Source: Methanocorpusculaceae archaeon UBA456 (GTDB lineage Archaea; Halobacteriota; Methanomicrobia; Methanomicrobiales; Methanocorpusculaceae). Taken from it: a stretch of DNA of 37,914 nt. The DNA lies in the NCBI GenBank assembly GCA_002496395.1, contig DAJQ01000027.1:1-37914 (forward strand), in the 5' to 3' direction. This document shows, piece by piece, positions 23,545 through 31,642 of this stretch; position 1 is the first letter of the stretch, and each line of letters opens with the position of its first letter. The notes below the pieces were generated by a model. It was not told the origin of the DNA. It searched no databases and was given only the letters and a program-made list of their open reading frames with translations. The translations under genes were made by a program, and so were the position numbers.

Positions 23545-23816
23545 AAAGGAGGAGGGGTTAGTACATGCCCGCACGGCATAGGATAATAGTGACTGGTAGG
23601 AAGGTGGCGTGCCCCCGGTGCAGCCATCTGACAGTCCGGTAATGATCGATTGACGCTTTGTGATCGATTGAGAGGTGTGTAGCCGGACACTATGGAATGA
23701 ATGTCTGAACCTTTGAATTCGTGTAGGTCGGTTGCACCAGGGGCAGGACGCACGCCTTCATCTGGATGGATGGGCGATACCGGAATCCGCTGGATTCACG
23801 GCTGTCCACTACTACA
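23545..23816 (-). ncRNA. Probable structured RNA of unknown family
   Basis: This 270-nt stretch has no credible protein gene but pairs extensively with itself. Helices: GGTGCAGCC (23617-23625) with GGTTGCACC (23730-23738); GCCCC (23611-23615) with GGGGC (23740-23744); GGCGT (23606-23610) with ACGCC (23752-23756); GTCCGG (23634-23639) with CCGGAC (23683-23688); end helix 23584-23592 with 23808-23816; hairpins GAATCC/GGATTC (23783-23797) and ATGCC/GGCAT (23565-23579). The minus strand is preferred: the end helix pairs there by G-U where the plus strand would have two A-C mismatches, a TATA box lies at 23828-23842, and a hairpin plus T-rich tail lies at 23537-23579. However, two inner helices pair better as plus-strand RNA. 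I could not match it to RNase P or SRP RNA. Confidence 0.42.
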
Positions 23817-23825
23817 AATGCCATA

Positions 23826-23883
23826 TGAAAATATAAATATTTCCCTCAATGCACGGCATTGATGCTCATTTTGATGCACGGCA
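23826..23883 (+). promoter_or_regulatory. Two-way TATA element and direct repeats before the HTH-PAS gene
   Basis: AAAATATAAATATTT (23828-23842) is a strong TATA box readable in both directions. Two copies of TGCACGGCA (23850-23858 and 23875-23883) follow, exactly 25 bp apart start to start. One lies between box and predicted start site, the other abuts the ATG. GCACGGCAT occurs again at 23571-23579. They look like operator sites. Confidence 0.5.
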
Positions 23884-25290
23884 ATGTCGAAATACATTTA
23901 TCCCGATCAGGCGATACCTACTGTGATGCAACCCTACCCCGCCGAGATGAGCCGGATCACCGAACTCCTCAGAAGTAATCCGCGCGGACTGTCCGTCGGC
24001 GAGATCGCCTCTTCCCTCGGGATCAATCGCAATACCGCCGCCCGGTACCTCGATATGCTCCTTGTTGCAGGGCAGGTTGATAAACGGACATTCGGGAAGG
24101 CAAAAGTCTACTTCATCTCCCAACGGGTGCCGATACACGCGATGCTCAACAACTCCTCAGACCTTGTGATGATACTGAATGCTGAGGGGCAGATCATCCA
24201 GGCTAACGATCAGATCCTCTCCTTCTGTAGAACTTCCCGTGAGGAGACAGTCGGATTTCCCCTGGAAGAGACCAGGCTTGCCATCTTCTCCCACCCTGCC
24301 CTGATGGCCCAGATCAATGATCCCGGGAGAGAGAGCGGATCTAGGGAGGTGATCCGGCTGACGAGAGGAGTTGATGAGCACTTCTTCCGCCAGAAGATCA
24401 TCCAGACCGTCTTTGATAACGGCGGCCCCGGCATTACGATCATCCTTGAAGAGATCACCGAGCAGGTCAGGGCTGAGGAGAAATTGCGACAGAGTGAAGA
24501 GATGTTTCGGACACTCGTCTCCGATATCAGTGATGTGATCTGGGCCGCCGATGAGAAGGGGGCGATCACCTACATCAGCCCCCGTGCAGAGACAGTCTGC
24601 GGCCTCTCTCCGGATGAGATGATCGGATGCCGGTTCACCGACTTTATGAAAGATGAGGAGAAGAAGCGATTTCTTCGGGCAATACAACCATCGGTATCAG
24701 CTCAATCGGCCTGGCCCCTTGTCGAATGCAGCTTCCTGAAGCCGGATGGCGAGTCGATCGCAATCGAGCTCTCAGGAAACCCTATCATCATCAACGATGC
24801 AGAGAACCGTCCGGTACTCCTCGGATACCGCGGTTCATTCAGGAATGTAACCGAAAGAAACCGTGCCGTCAAGCATGTCCGCCAGTGGAAGGAGTTTCTC
24901 ACCTCAATTGTTGAGAATATCCCCGATATGGTCGCAGTTGAGGAGATGGATGATCATACCCTTGTCTTCTTTAATCATGCGGCAGAAGAGTTCATCGGAT
25001 TTCCGCGTGAGTTCCTCGTCGGGCAGAAGCCTGATCGGGTCTTCCCTGAAGAGTATGCTGCTTTCTGGGCACGTACAACTGCAGAAGTAGAGAGGCTTCA
25101 GGATAGCATTCTTGCAATCCAGATGTTCTCACGGGGCGGGGAATCAGATCAGAGGATGCTCCAAACAAAGAAGATACCCATCTTCTCGAGTAAAGGGCAG
25201 ATGCGGTATATACTCTCTATTATAACAGACATCACCGAGGAGAAGATCCCTGACGTCATCTCAACCGATCCCTTTCTGATCAGGACTTAA
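23884..25290 (+). CDS. HTH-PAS regulator (one-component, three PAS domains)
   Basis: A 468-residue protein with a winged-helix DNA-binding domain at the N-terminus (about 22-80: ITELLRSNPRGLSVGEIASS, INRNTAARYLDMLLVAGQVDK) followed by three PAS domains (about 88-195, 215-325, 335-455), with a short coiled linker (RAEEKLRQSEEMFRTL) between the first two. There is no kinase, receiver or output enzyme domain, so sensing and DNA binding are in one chain. Ligands are unknown. No ribosome-binding site precedes the ATG, suggesting a leaderless message. Direct repeats in its promoter suggest autoregulation. A histidine kinase follows 236 nt downstream. Confidence 0.78.
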   Translation: MSKYIYPDQAIPTVMQPYPAEMSRITELLRSNPRGLSVGEIASSLGINRNTAARYLDMLLVAGQVDKRTFGKAKVYFISQRVPIHAMLNNSSDLVMILNAEGQIIQANDQILSFCRTSREETVGFPLEETRLAIFSHPALMAQINDPGRESGSREVIRLTRGVDEHFFRQKIIQTVFDNGGPGITIILEEITEQVRAEEKLRQSEEMFRTLVSDISDVIWAADEKGAITYISPRAETVCGLSPDEMIGCRFTDFMKDEEKKRFLRAIQPSVSAQSAWPLVECSFLKPDGESIAIELSGNPIIINDAENRPVLLGYRGSFRNVTERNRAVKHVRQWKEFLTSIVENIPDMVAVEEMDDHTLVFFNHAAEEFIGFPREFLVGQKPDRVFPEEYAAFWARTTAEVERLQDSILAIQMFSRGGESDQRMLQTKKIPIFSSKGQMRYILSIITDITEEKIPDVISTDPFLIRT

Positions 25291-25309
25291 GAAGACTGGA
25301 AACCGGCCG

Positions 25310-25325
25310 GGATCTTTTTTGATCC
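25310..25325 (+). terminator. Terminator after the HTH-PAS gene
   Basis: GGATC-TTTTTT-GATCC, a T6 run flanked by perfect 5-bp inverted arms, 19 nt beyond the stop codon. The rest of the gap to 25526 holds no clear gene; MTATA-like A/T clusters near 25431-25440 may be the promoter of the kinase. Confidence 0.5.
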
Positions 25326-25526
25326 TCTGTTTGCTCTCCCCTATCATCATCTGCTGTATCCGGCGGGCACTTGTGTGCGGAACGAGAAGAGAGCCTCCAG
25401 AATGTTTTTACTCCATTAGAACGAAGTTGATTCATTATTAACAAAGAGGGGATTGATCCAGTATATCAGGAGGCAAGCCAAAAATGTGGCACTCAAGCGG
25501 ATGCCTCGTTCCGGGATCCAGAGTAT

Positions 25527-27080
25527 TTGTTTCTCGATGAGATCTTTGAATCCTCCCCGCAATGTATCCTCATCCTGGAAGATGAGACGATTACAAGGGC
25601 AAATGCTGCCTCGGAAGAATTCTTCGGGATTATACCTGATGAGCTGATCGGGAGAACACCCGCTGATCTCTCCCCTGTCATGCAACCAGGTGAAGAGTCC
25701 TCTGTTGTACGAATGGGGAGACTGCTTGGTCAGATGGAACGGGGGCCCATAAAATTTGGATGGATACATACGGCTGCCGGAGGAATCGAGAGGAAGACGG
25801 AGGTGATCCTAACCCCGATCAGGGTCGGGGAGAGAAATCGGATCATGGCGAATATTACAGATATTACCCCCCTTATTGATGCTCAACACAAAGTTACTTC
25901 CCAGTACCGCCTTCTCCAGATGACCAATACCGTAATACATGCAATGCATACCAAAGAGAAGATCGAGGATGCACTCGTTGTTGCAGCTGACGAACTTCAT
26001 GCCCTCTTTGAAGATACACTCATTGCCATCTATACCACCCGCCCGGATACAAGCGAAGCGCATCTTGCAGTCAGCAGGGGGAATCTGCCCGGCCACTCCA
26101 CAAGCAGAGTGCATATCCGCCTTCCCACAACAAAAGAACCGTATACTACAGTATACAAAAGGGGAGATCCCATCTTCTGTGAGATCCGTGACGATCAGGT
26201 ATCGGGCATCGTCGGGATCGAGGAGTTCACTGATCTGAGCGTTCCGACTGCTATTGGGATCATCCCACTCATCTCAGATGAGATGGTCCACGGTTCAATC
26301 AACCTCATCTTACAGGGGAGGGAAGGTTTTGATACTGATGAGCAGTCCCTCCTGATAAGCATCGGGAGAGAGATAGGCGGAGCCATACGGTCAGGCATGA
26401 TGCGGGATGAACTGAAGACGGCAAACGATCTGGCACATCTCTTCCTTGATATCCTCGTCCATGATGTCAATAATGCCCATATGATCATCGGGGGAGGTCT
26501 TGAACTCCTGAATGATTCGGATGATGAAGAGAGGGAGCACTATACAGGTATCATCAGATCCGCACTCGATACCGCAGCAGAGATCCACCGGAATGTCATG
26601 ATGATCCGATCGATCCAGGAGGGTGGTGAGGAGAGCCAGAGGCCGGTCCTCCTTGATCCGGTTATTCAGAGGGCGATGCTGCCAGGCGTTAATATCCATG
26701 TTGAGCCTTCAGGCGCCGTTGTCTATGCGGATGAACTCCTCTCAGGCATCTTCTTCAATCTCTTCAGTAATGCGGTGAAATATGGCGGGCCCAATTCCCT
26801 GATTGAGGTTTCTGTTCATGAAGGAGAGGATGAGGTGGTCATTACCATTGAGGATAACGGACCGGGTATTTCAGATGAAGAGAAAGAACAGCTCTTTACC
26901 AGAAACCTGAGGATCGGATCAAAGAAGAAAGGGCTTGGGATAGGCCTCTATATCTGCATGACCCTGGCTGAGCGGTACGGCGGATCTATCCGGGTCACCG
27001 ACAGGGTCGCCGGAAAGAAGGAGGAGGGATCGGCATTCATCCTGACACTTCGCCGCGCACGGGAAGACCCCCTCACATGA
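25527..27080 (+). CDS. PAS-GAF sensor histidine kinase
   Basis: A 517-residue kinase without membrane segments, so probably cytoplasmic. PAS domain at about 1-115 (LILEDETITRANAASEEFFG), GAF-like domain at about 130-290, then a histidine box with H312 (LDILVHDVNNAHMI), N-box with N415 (FNLFSNAVKYGG), G1 box EDNGPGIS and G2 box KGLGIGLYI. The start is a TTG at 25527, since no ATG or GTG exists in frame back to the TGA at 25428; the intervening codons read like protein (DPVYQEASQKCGTQ), so the true start may be a non-standard codon upstream. No response regulator is encoded nearby. It overlaps the YgiQ gene by 4 nt. Confidence 0.82.
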   Translation: MFLDEIFESSPQCILILEDETITRANAASEEFFGIIPDELIGRTPADLSPVMQPGEESSVVRMGRLLGQMERGPIKFGWIHTAAGGIERKTEVILTPIRVGERNRIMANITDITPLIDAQHKVTSQYRLLQMTNTVIHAMHTKEKIEDALVVAADELHALFEDTLIAIYTTRPDTSEAHLAVSRGNLPGHSTSRVHIRLPTTKEPYTTVYKRGDPIFCEIRDDQVSGIVGIEEFTDLSVPTAIGIIPLISDEMVHGSINLILQGREGFDTDEQSLLISIGREIGGAIRSGMMRDELKTANDLAHLFLDILVHDVNNAHMIIGGGLELLNDSDDEEREHYTGIIRSALDTAAEIHRNVMMIRSIQEGGEESQRPVLLDPVIQRAMLPGVNIHVEPSGAVVYADELLSGIFFNLFSNAVKYGGPNSLIEVSVHEGEDEVVITIEDNGPGISDEEKEQLFTRNLRIGSKKKGLGIGLYICMTLAERYGGSIRVTDRVAGKKEEGSAFILTLRRAREDPLT

Positions 27081-28987
27081 CCCGCAATCTGGTTGAAGAG
27101 CCGAAGTTCCTCCCCATCACCGGGATGGAGAAGGAGAAACTCGGGATAGATGTATTTGATATCATCATCGTCTCAGGCGATGCCTATGTGGATCACCCCT
27201 CGTTTGCCGCTGCGATCCTTGGTCGTAATCTCTGGTCTGCCGGATATACGGTTGGGATCATTCCGCAGCCCGACTGGCAGCAGGATGAAGATTTTCTGGC
27301 ACTCGGCACCCCCCGTCTCTTCTTTGCCGTATCTGGCGGGAATGTCGATTCGATGGTGAATGCATACACCCCGAATAAAAAACGCCGCCAAAAAGACGCC
27401 TACTCACCAGGAGGACGATTGATGCGTCCTGATCGTGCAACGATCGTCTATACAAACAAGCTCAGATCACTCTTCCGGAACACCGGCATTGTGATTGGTG
27501 GGATCGAGGCAAGCCTCAGGCGATTTGCCCACTATGATTTCTGGTCAGATTCAGTCAGGCAGTCCATCCTGGCAGATGCCCCGGCAGATCTGCTCGTCTA
27601 TGGAATGGGCGAACGTACCCTGCGGCTGATCGCCGATCGAATGAGTGCAGGAGATCTGATCCGATCCATCCGGGATATCCCCGGCACCTGCTGGACGATG
27701 CCGGTTGCAGAATGGAAGAGCTCTGACCATGGGGATTTTGTGATTCTTCCGGGTTATACGGAAGTGAAGGAGAGTACAGTCCGGTATGCAGAAGCATTTG
27801 CCACCCATGCACGCGAACAGGACCCGGTTAAGGGGCATGCAGTGGCCCAGCCACATCCAAAAACGGTCGTGATCCAGAATTCCCCGGCAATGCCCCCCAA
27901 TACTGCGGAGATTGACGCCATCTACGATCATCCGTTTGCCCGCGCCGCCCACCCCTCATACAAAGAGCCGATACCGGCACTTGAGCCGGTCCGGTTCTCG
28001 GTCATCAGCCACCGCGGCTGTTTTGGAGACTGCTCATTCTGTGCACTCGCTCACCACCAGGGAAGGATCATCTCGAGCCGGAGCGAGGATTCGATTGCAA
28101 ATGAGGTGGATCGGATAAGCAGGATGAAAGCGTTCCGGGGAACAATTCAGGATGTCGGAGGGCCGTCTGCAAATATGTACGGGCTCTCCTGCAACCAGTG
28201 GTTTGGGAGTGGCACATGCCCTGACCGATCCTGCGAACCCGCTTGTCCGAATCTTTCAACCGATCATGGCGCACTGGTCTCACTCCTCCGCCGTCTCCGG
28301 AAGATACCGGGGGTGAAGCATGTCTTCTGCGGATCCGGCGTCCGCTTCGATCTCGCACTTGCAGATCGATCCGGGTATATCAGAGAGCTCGTCCATCATC
28401 ATGTCTCCGGGCAGCTGAAGGTCGCACCCGAACATATCAGCCCGCATGTTCTGGAACAGATGAACAAGCCCTGTATTTCATCCTTTGAAACATTCCGGGA
28501 GTTATTTGAAGAGAACCAGCCTGAGGGAAAAAAGAGGCAGTACCTGATCCCCTACTGGATCAGCTCACACCCGGGGTGCACGATCTCCGATATGATCGAT
28601 CTCGCCTGCTATATCAGGAGAACCGGGCTTGCTCCTGAGCAAGTGCAGGACTTCACTCCGACACCGATGACCAGATCAACGACCATGTACCATACAGGAA
28701 TTGACCCGAAGACGATGAAGAAGGTGCATATCCCGCAGGATAGGGAGAGAACGATCCAGCGGGCGCTGCTCAGGTTCATGGATCCGGATAATGCCCGGCT
28801 TGTCAGGGAAGGACTGCTCTTCTGCAACCGGGGCGACCTGATCGGCTATGATAAGGATGCACTTGTTCCTCCTGAAAGAAGAGAAACTGCATTATCAGGG
28901 AAGCGATATAGATCACCATATGTACCGCATTCTCATAGCCGCGATCCTGATCGCAGGCCTGCTCGTACCAGGCGGAGCCGCCCTTGA
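27077..28987 (+). CDS. YgiQ-family (UPF0313) radical SAM protein
   Basis: A 636-residue enzyme of unknown reaction. The N-terminal region (FDIIIVSGDAYVDHPSF, GIIPQPDW) resembles a cobalamin-binding-like domain. GVIGGIEASLRRFAHYDFWSD-type block follows; the radical SAM motif is RGCFGDCSFCALAHHQG (CxxxCxxC), near residue 318. FTPTPMTRSTTMYHTG near residue 540 is a family signature. Its start overlaps the histidine kinase stop by 4 nt, so the two are translationally coupled. The 3' end overlaps the following surface protein gene by 68 nt. Confidence 0.87.
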   Translation: MTRNLVEEPKFLPITGMEKEKLGIDVFDIIIVSGDAYVDHPSFAAAILGRNLWSAGYTVGIIPQPDWQQDEDFLALGTPRLFFAVSGGNVDSMVNAYTPNKKRRQKDAYSPGGRLMRPDRATIVYTNKLRSLFRNTGIVIGGIEASLRRFAHYDFWSDSVRQSILADAPADLLVYGMGERTLRLIADRMSAGDLIRSIRDIPGTCWTMPVAEWKSSDHGDFVILPGYTEVKESTVRYAEAFATHAREQDPVKGHAVAQPHPKTVVIQNSPAMPPNTAEIDAIYDHPFARAAHPSYKEPIPALEPVRFSVISHRGCFGDCSFCALAHHQGRIISSRSEDSIANEVDRISRMKAFRGTIQDVGGPSANMYGLSCNQWFGSGTCPDRSCEPACPNLSTDHGALVSLLRRLRKIPGVKHVFCGSGVRFDLALADRSGYIRELVHHHVSGQLKVAPEHISPHVLEQMNKPCISSFETFRELFEENQPEGKKRQYLIPYWISSHPGCTISDMIDLACYIRRTGLAPEQVQDFTPTPMTRSTTMYHTGIDPKTMKKVHIPQDRERTIQRALLRFMDPDNARLVREGLLFCNRGDLIGYDKDALVPPERRETALSGKRYRSPYVPHSHSRDPDRRPARTRRSRP

Positions 28988-29648
28988 AGCGGTGATCGGC
29001 GAAACGATCACACTCGCTGGATCTGCCCCCGGAGCCACAACCATCTACCTCTACATGACCGGGCCAAACCTGGATTCTGCCGGAGTTACCCTGCATAATC
29101 CCTCACTGAGAGCAGCCGATGGCCAGTTTACCACCGCCAAAGTCTCCTCATCCGGGAGATGGGAGTACAAATGGAATACCGCAGGGATCGGTCTTGATGC
29201 CGGAACCTATACCATTTATGCAGTTGACAGGGCCGTAGACAGGCGCAATCTCCGGGATGCTTCATACAAGATCATTCCGGTGACACTCAGAGCCGGGGGA
29301 ATAACTGCCTTCTTTGTGGAGGAGAAGCGGGGATCACTCCAGGTGACGGTTGAGCCTTATGGCGCACGGGTCGAGATCGACGGCGAATATGCCGGAGAGA
29401 CGCCGCTTGGGATATCCCTTCCTGTCGGCGGGCATGCAGTTGATATCTCGCATGAAGGCTACTATCCATTTGGGATGAACGTGGTGATCTATGACGGAGA
29501 TACCACCTCGATCGAACGGACGCTCAGGCCAATCGAGACACCGGCACCACTACCGACTGAGACGATCCCTCCAACACCGGAGGCTTCGGGATGGGTTGCT
29601 GCTCTGCTTGGAGCAGCACTCTGTATAGGATATAGAAAAAGGCATTAG
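28920..29648 (+). CDS. Secreted surface protein with DUF3821-like and PEGA domains
   Basis: A 242-residue protein with a signal peptide (MYRILIAAILIAGLLVPGGA), a DUF3821-like part (about 22-130: GETITLAGSAPGATTIYLYM, GLDAGTYTIYAVDRA), a PEGA domain (about 140-205: GSLQVTVEPYGARVEIDGEY, GYYPFGMNVV), a Pro/Thr-rich linker and a C-terminal hydrophobic helix ending in YRKRH, which looks like a surface anchor. The ATG at 28920 lies inside the 3' end of the YgiQ gene and gives a proper signal peptide, while the longer frame from 28848 does not. The 3' end overlaps cheW by 4 nt. Confidence 0.72.
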   Translation: MYRILIAAILIAGLLVPGGAALEAVIGETITLAGSAPGATTIYLYMTGPNLDSAGVTLHNPSLRAADGQFTTAKVSSSGRWEYKWNTAGIGLDAGTYTIYAVDRAVDRRNLRDASYKIIPVTLRAGGITAFFVEEKRGSLQVTVEPYGARVEIDGEYAGETPLGISLPVGGHAVDISHEGYYPFGMNVVIYDGDTTSIERTLRPIETPAPLPTETIPPTPEASGWVAALLGAALCIGYRKRH

Positions 29649-30124
29649 CCCTGCTGGGCATCTGCGAAGAAGCTGTCAAGAAGCCGTTTCATATCAAGCC
29701 AGAGGAGGAGGCGTTCAGTCTCTTCTTCATAGCCCTCTTTTGGTATTTTGATAATACCACGGAGATAATCTGCCACCTGCTCACCATATCCTTCACAGGA
29801 GAGATCGATATCAGATTCCGGAACATGCATCACCGAATGGACATCATCGACGATCATACCGACATTTGAACCCTGGGAGGCATCGGGAATAAGGACGATG
29901 ATCTTCCGTTCACCATCGTTCTGATCGGCTATCGAGAGGAGGTGATTTAATGAGAGAATGGTGGTGATCTCACCTCGCAGGTTCATAATTCCCTTGATAT
30001 AAGGAGGGGTACGTGGAATCTCCGTGATTGGTTTCATCTCGACGATCTCACGGACAAGCTGGATATCGAGTGCATAGTGCTCCCCTCCAAGCTCAAATTC
30101 CACAATTTCGATATATTCATCCAT
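29645..30124 (-). CDS. cheW: Chemotaxis coupling protein CheW
   Basis: Links chemoreceptors to the CheA kinase. The 159-residue protein has EIVEFELGGEHYALDIQLVREIVEM, IPRTPPYIKGIMNLRGEI and IVDDVHSVMHVPESDI, all typical of CheW. It is a lone gene here: no CheA, CheY or receptor gene lies in the window. Archaellin genes occur 25 kb away. An AGGTGAT ribosome-binding site 7 nt before the ATG is strong. A TATA box and a dyad lie upstream. Confidence 0.92.
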   Translation of the reverse strand: MDEYIEIVEFELGGEHYALDIQLVREIVEMKPITEIPRTPPYIKGIMNLRGEITTILSLNHLLSIADQNDGERKIIVLIPDASQGSNVGMIVDDVHSVMHVPESDIDLSCEGYGEQVADYLRGIIKIPKEGYEEETERLLLWLDMKRLLDSFFADAQQG

Positions 30125-30143
30125 TCTTCAATCACCTGCCTCA

Positions 30144-30251
30144 ACATCTGGAAAAACCGGAAGATGTGACGTGTATTGGATGTATGTACGCCATCCATAT
30201 CTTATAAATTGATCCCGGAAAAAGATCCGATACCTATATATGCATATATTT
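30144..30251. promoter_or_regulatory. Divergent promoters of cheW and the PEGA protein
   Basis: The minus-strand AATTTATAAGATATG (30196-30210) is the likely cheW TATA box, and CTATATATGCATATATTT (30234-30251) that of the PEGA gene. ACATCT-12 nt-AGATGT (30144-30167), with a GGAAAAACC core, is an inverted repeat in the cheW leader, a possible operator or RNA hairpin. Confidence 0.48.
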
Positions 30252-30274
30252 CATTTCGTATATCGGGATATCCC

Positions 30275-31591
30275 ATGCTGAAGAAATATCTGATTATACT
30301 GGCTGCAATAGCTACCCTGCTCTGTGCAGCAACCCCCGCCTCCGCCCAGATGGGCGGCGATGTCGGGATTATTTCAGTCACTTCTGACCCTTCGGGAGCC
30401 GATGTGAACCTGGATGGCAAGTATGAAGGAACTACACCGGTTGAGATCAAGGTGTATGTCACCGGCACACCGCCCGGATCGATCATCGTCTCAAAGAACG
30501 GGTACAAGGCAAAGACGGTCTCTGCACCACATCCCGGTGCAGGAGCAACCGAATATGTCCATGTGACACTCGAGCAGATCGCTCCCACACCGACTCCGGT
30601 GTACGATGGCTACTTCTCGATCACATCAAGCCCTTCAGGTGCAACGGTCCGCGTTGACGGCCACTATGTCGGATCGACACCGGTGACCACCCAGGTGACG
30701 GCCGGGACGACGCACCGTGTTCAGGTGGAATACCCGGGATATGATGCCTTCTCTGCTGTCTACACCGCATACTCAGGACAGACCACCTCGATCCCGGTAA
30801 GCCTGACACAAACACCCCAGACAACAGGATACCTGACGGTCACCTCAAGCCCTTCAGGAGCCGATGTCTATGTTGATGGATCCTATCGTGGATACACTCC
30901 GATGACCGTCGGTAATCTCGTTGTCGGGGCTCACACCCTGGAGCTCCGGCTCGCCGGATACCAGAAGTCCACCCAGACATTCCAGATCTATTCAGGTCAG
31001 ACAACAACCAAGAACGTGATCCTCTCACCAAGTACGCCAACAACAGGATCAGTTGCAGTCCAGTCATATCCATCAGGCGCATCGATCTACCTGGACGGCA
31101 ACTACCAGGGGAATACCTATGCCAATGATTACTTCGATATCGTCGGGGTTGCAACCGGAACACACTCACTCATGCTGAGAAAACCCGGATACTATGACTA
31201 CACTACAACTATCTCGGTGACCGGCGGCGGTATCAAATACGTCACCGCCACGATGACCCAGCAGACCACTCCGCAAACAACCGGCAAGGCAAATGTCATG
31301 TCCGGGCCAACCGGTGCTGAAGTGTATGTTGATAACCTCTTCCACGGGTATTCTCCGGTACTGGTACCGGATCTCGCTCCCGGAACTCACTCGATCACCC
31401 TGAAGATGTCAGGATACAGTGACTGGATGAGTTCATTTGAAGTGACCGCAGGACAGACAACACCAGTATCTGCAACACTCACCCCGCAGCCTGCACCACC
31501 GGCCCCGACACCCTCAGGCGGCCTTCCGATTGCTGTGATCGGAGCAGTTGGACTCCTTGGAGTACTCCTCTTCGTTTCACGGCGAAGATAA
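30275..31591 (+). CDS. Secreted protein with five PEGA repeats and C-terminal anchor
   Basis: A 438-residue surface protein. Signal peptide MLKKYLIILAAIATLLCAAT is followed by five tandem PEGA units of about 70 residues, each with the pattern (S)SPSGA(D/T)VYVDG..xG.TP and a downstream GY...V.SGQTT phrase. A Pro-rich linker (PAPPAPTPSGG) and a hydrophobic helix ending SRRR close it. PEGA domains are found in surface-layer and binding proteins. The repeats are also visible in DNA (TCAAGCCCTTCAGG at about 30627 and 30845). The ATG at 30275 gives the signal peptide and lies about 25 nt after a strong TATA box. Confidence 0.82.
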   Translation: MLKKYLIILAAIATLLCAATPASAQMGGDVGIISVTSDPSGADVNLDGKYEGTTPVEIKVYVTGTPPGSIIVSKNGYKAKTVSAPHPGAGATEYVHVTLEQIAPTPTPVYDGYFSITSSPSGATVRVDGHYVGSTPVTTQVTAGTTHRVQVEYPGYDAFSAVYTAYSGQTTSIPVSLTQTPQTTGYLTVTSSPSGADVYVDGSYRGYTPMTVGNLVVGAHTLELRLAGYQKSTQTFQIYSGQTTTKNVILSPSTPTTGSVAVQSYPSGASIYLDGNYQGNTYANDYFDIVGVATGTHSLMLRKPGYYDYTTTISVTGGGIKYVTATMTQQTTPQTTGKANVMSGPTGAEVYVDNLFHGYSPVLVPDLAPGTHSITLKMSGYSDWMSSFEVTAGQTTPVSATLTPQPAPPAPTPSGGLPIAVIGAVGLLGVLLFVSRRR

Positions 31592-31603
31592 TCCATACAA
31601 ACC

Positions 31604-31611
31604 TTTTTTTT
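31604..31611 (+). terminator. T8 terminator after the PEGA gene
   Basis: A run of eight T residues 13 nt after the stop codon of the PEGA protein, before the CBS gene. Confidence 0.55.
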
Positions 31612-31642
31612 CGATCAGGTACAATCTGCCGAACTGATACAG

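Noticed and set aside
23484..23753. Minus-strand ORF of 89 codons in the same region
   Set aside because: Composition is not protein-like and it lies across the paired helices and T-rich tail; no family resemblance.
23545..23816. RNase P RNA or SRP 7S RNA identity for the structured region
   Set aside because: Neither strand shows the near-universal GAGGAAAGTCC block of RNase P or the GGAAGG/AGCAG motif of SRP helix 8.
30275..31591. Repeats here as a CRISPR or DNA repeat array
   Set aside because: The periodicity is that of imperfect PEGA protein repeats of about 216 bp, not identical short repeats with spacers.
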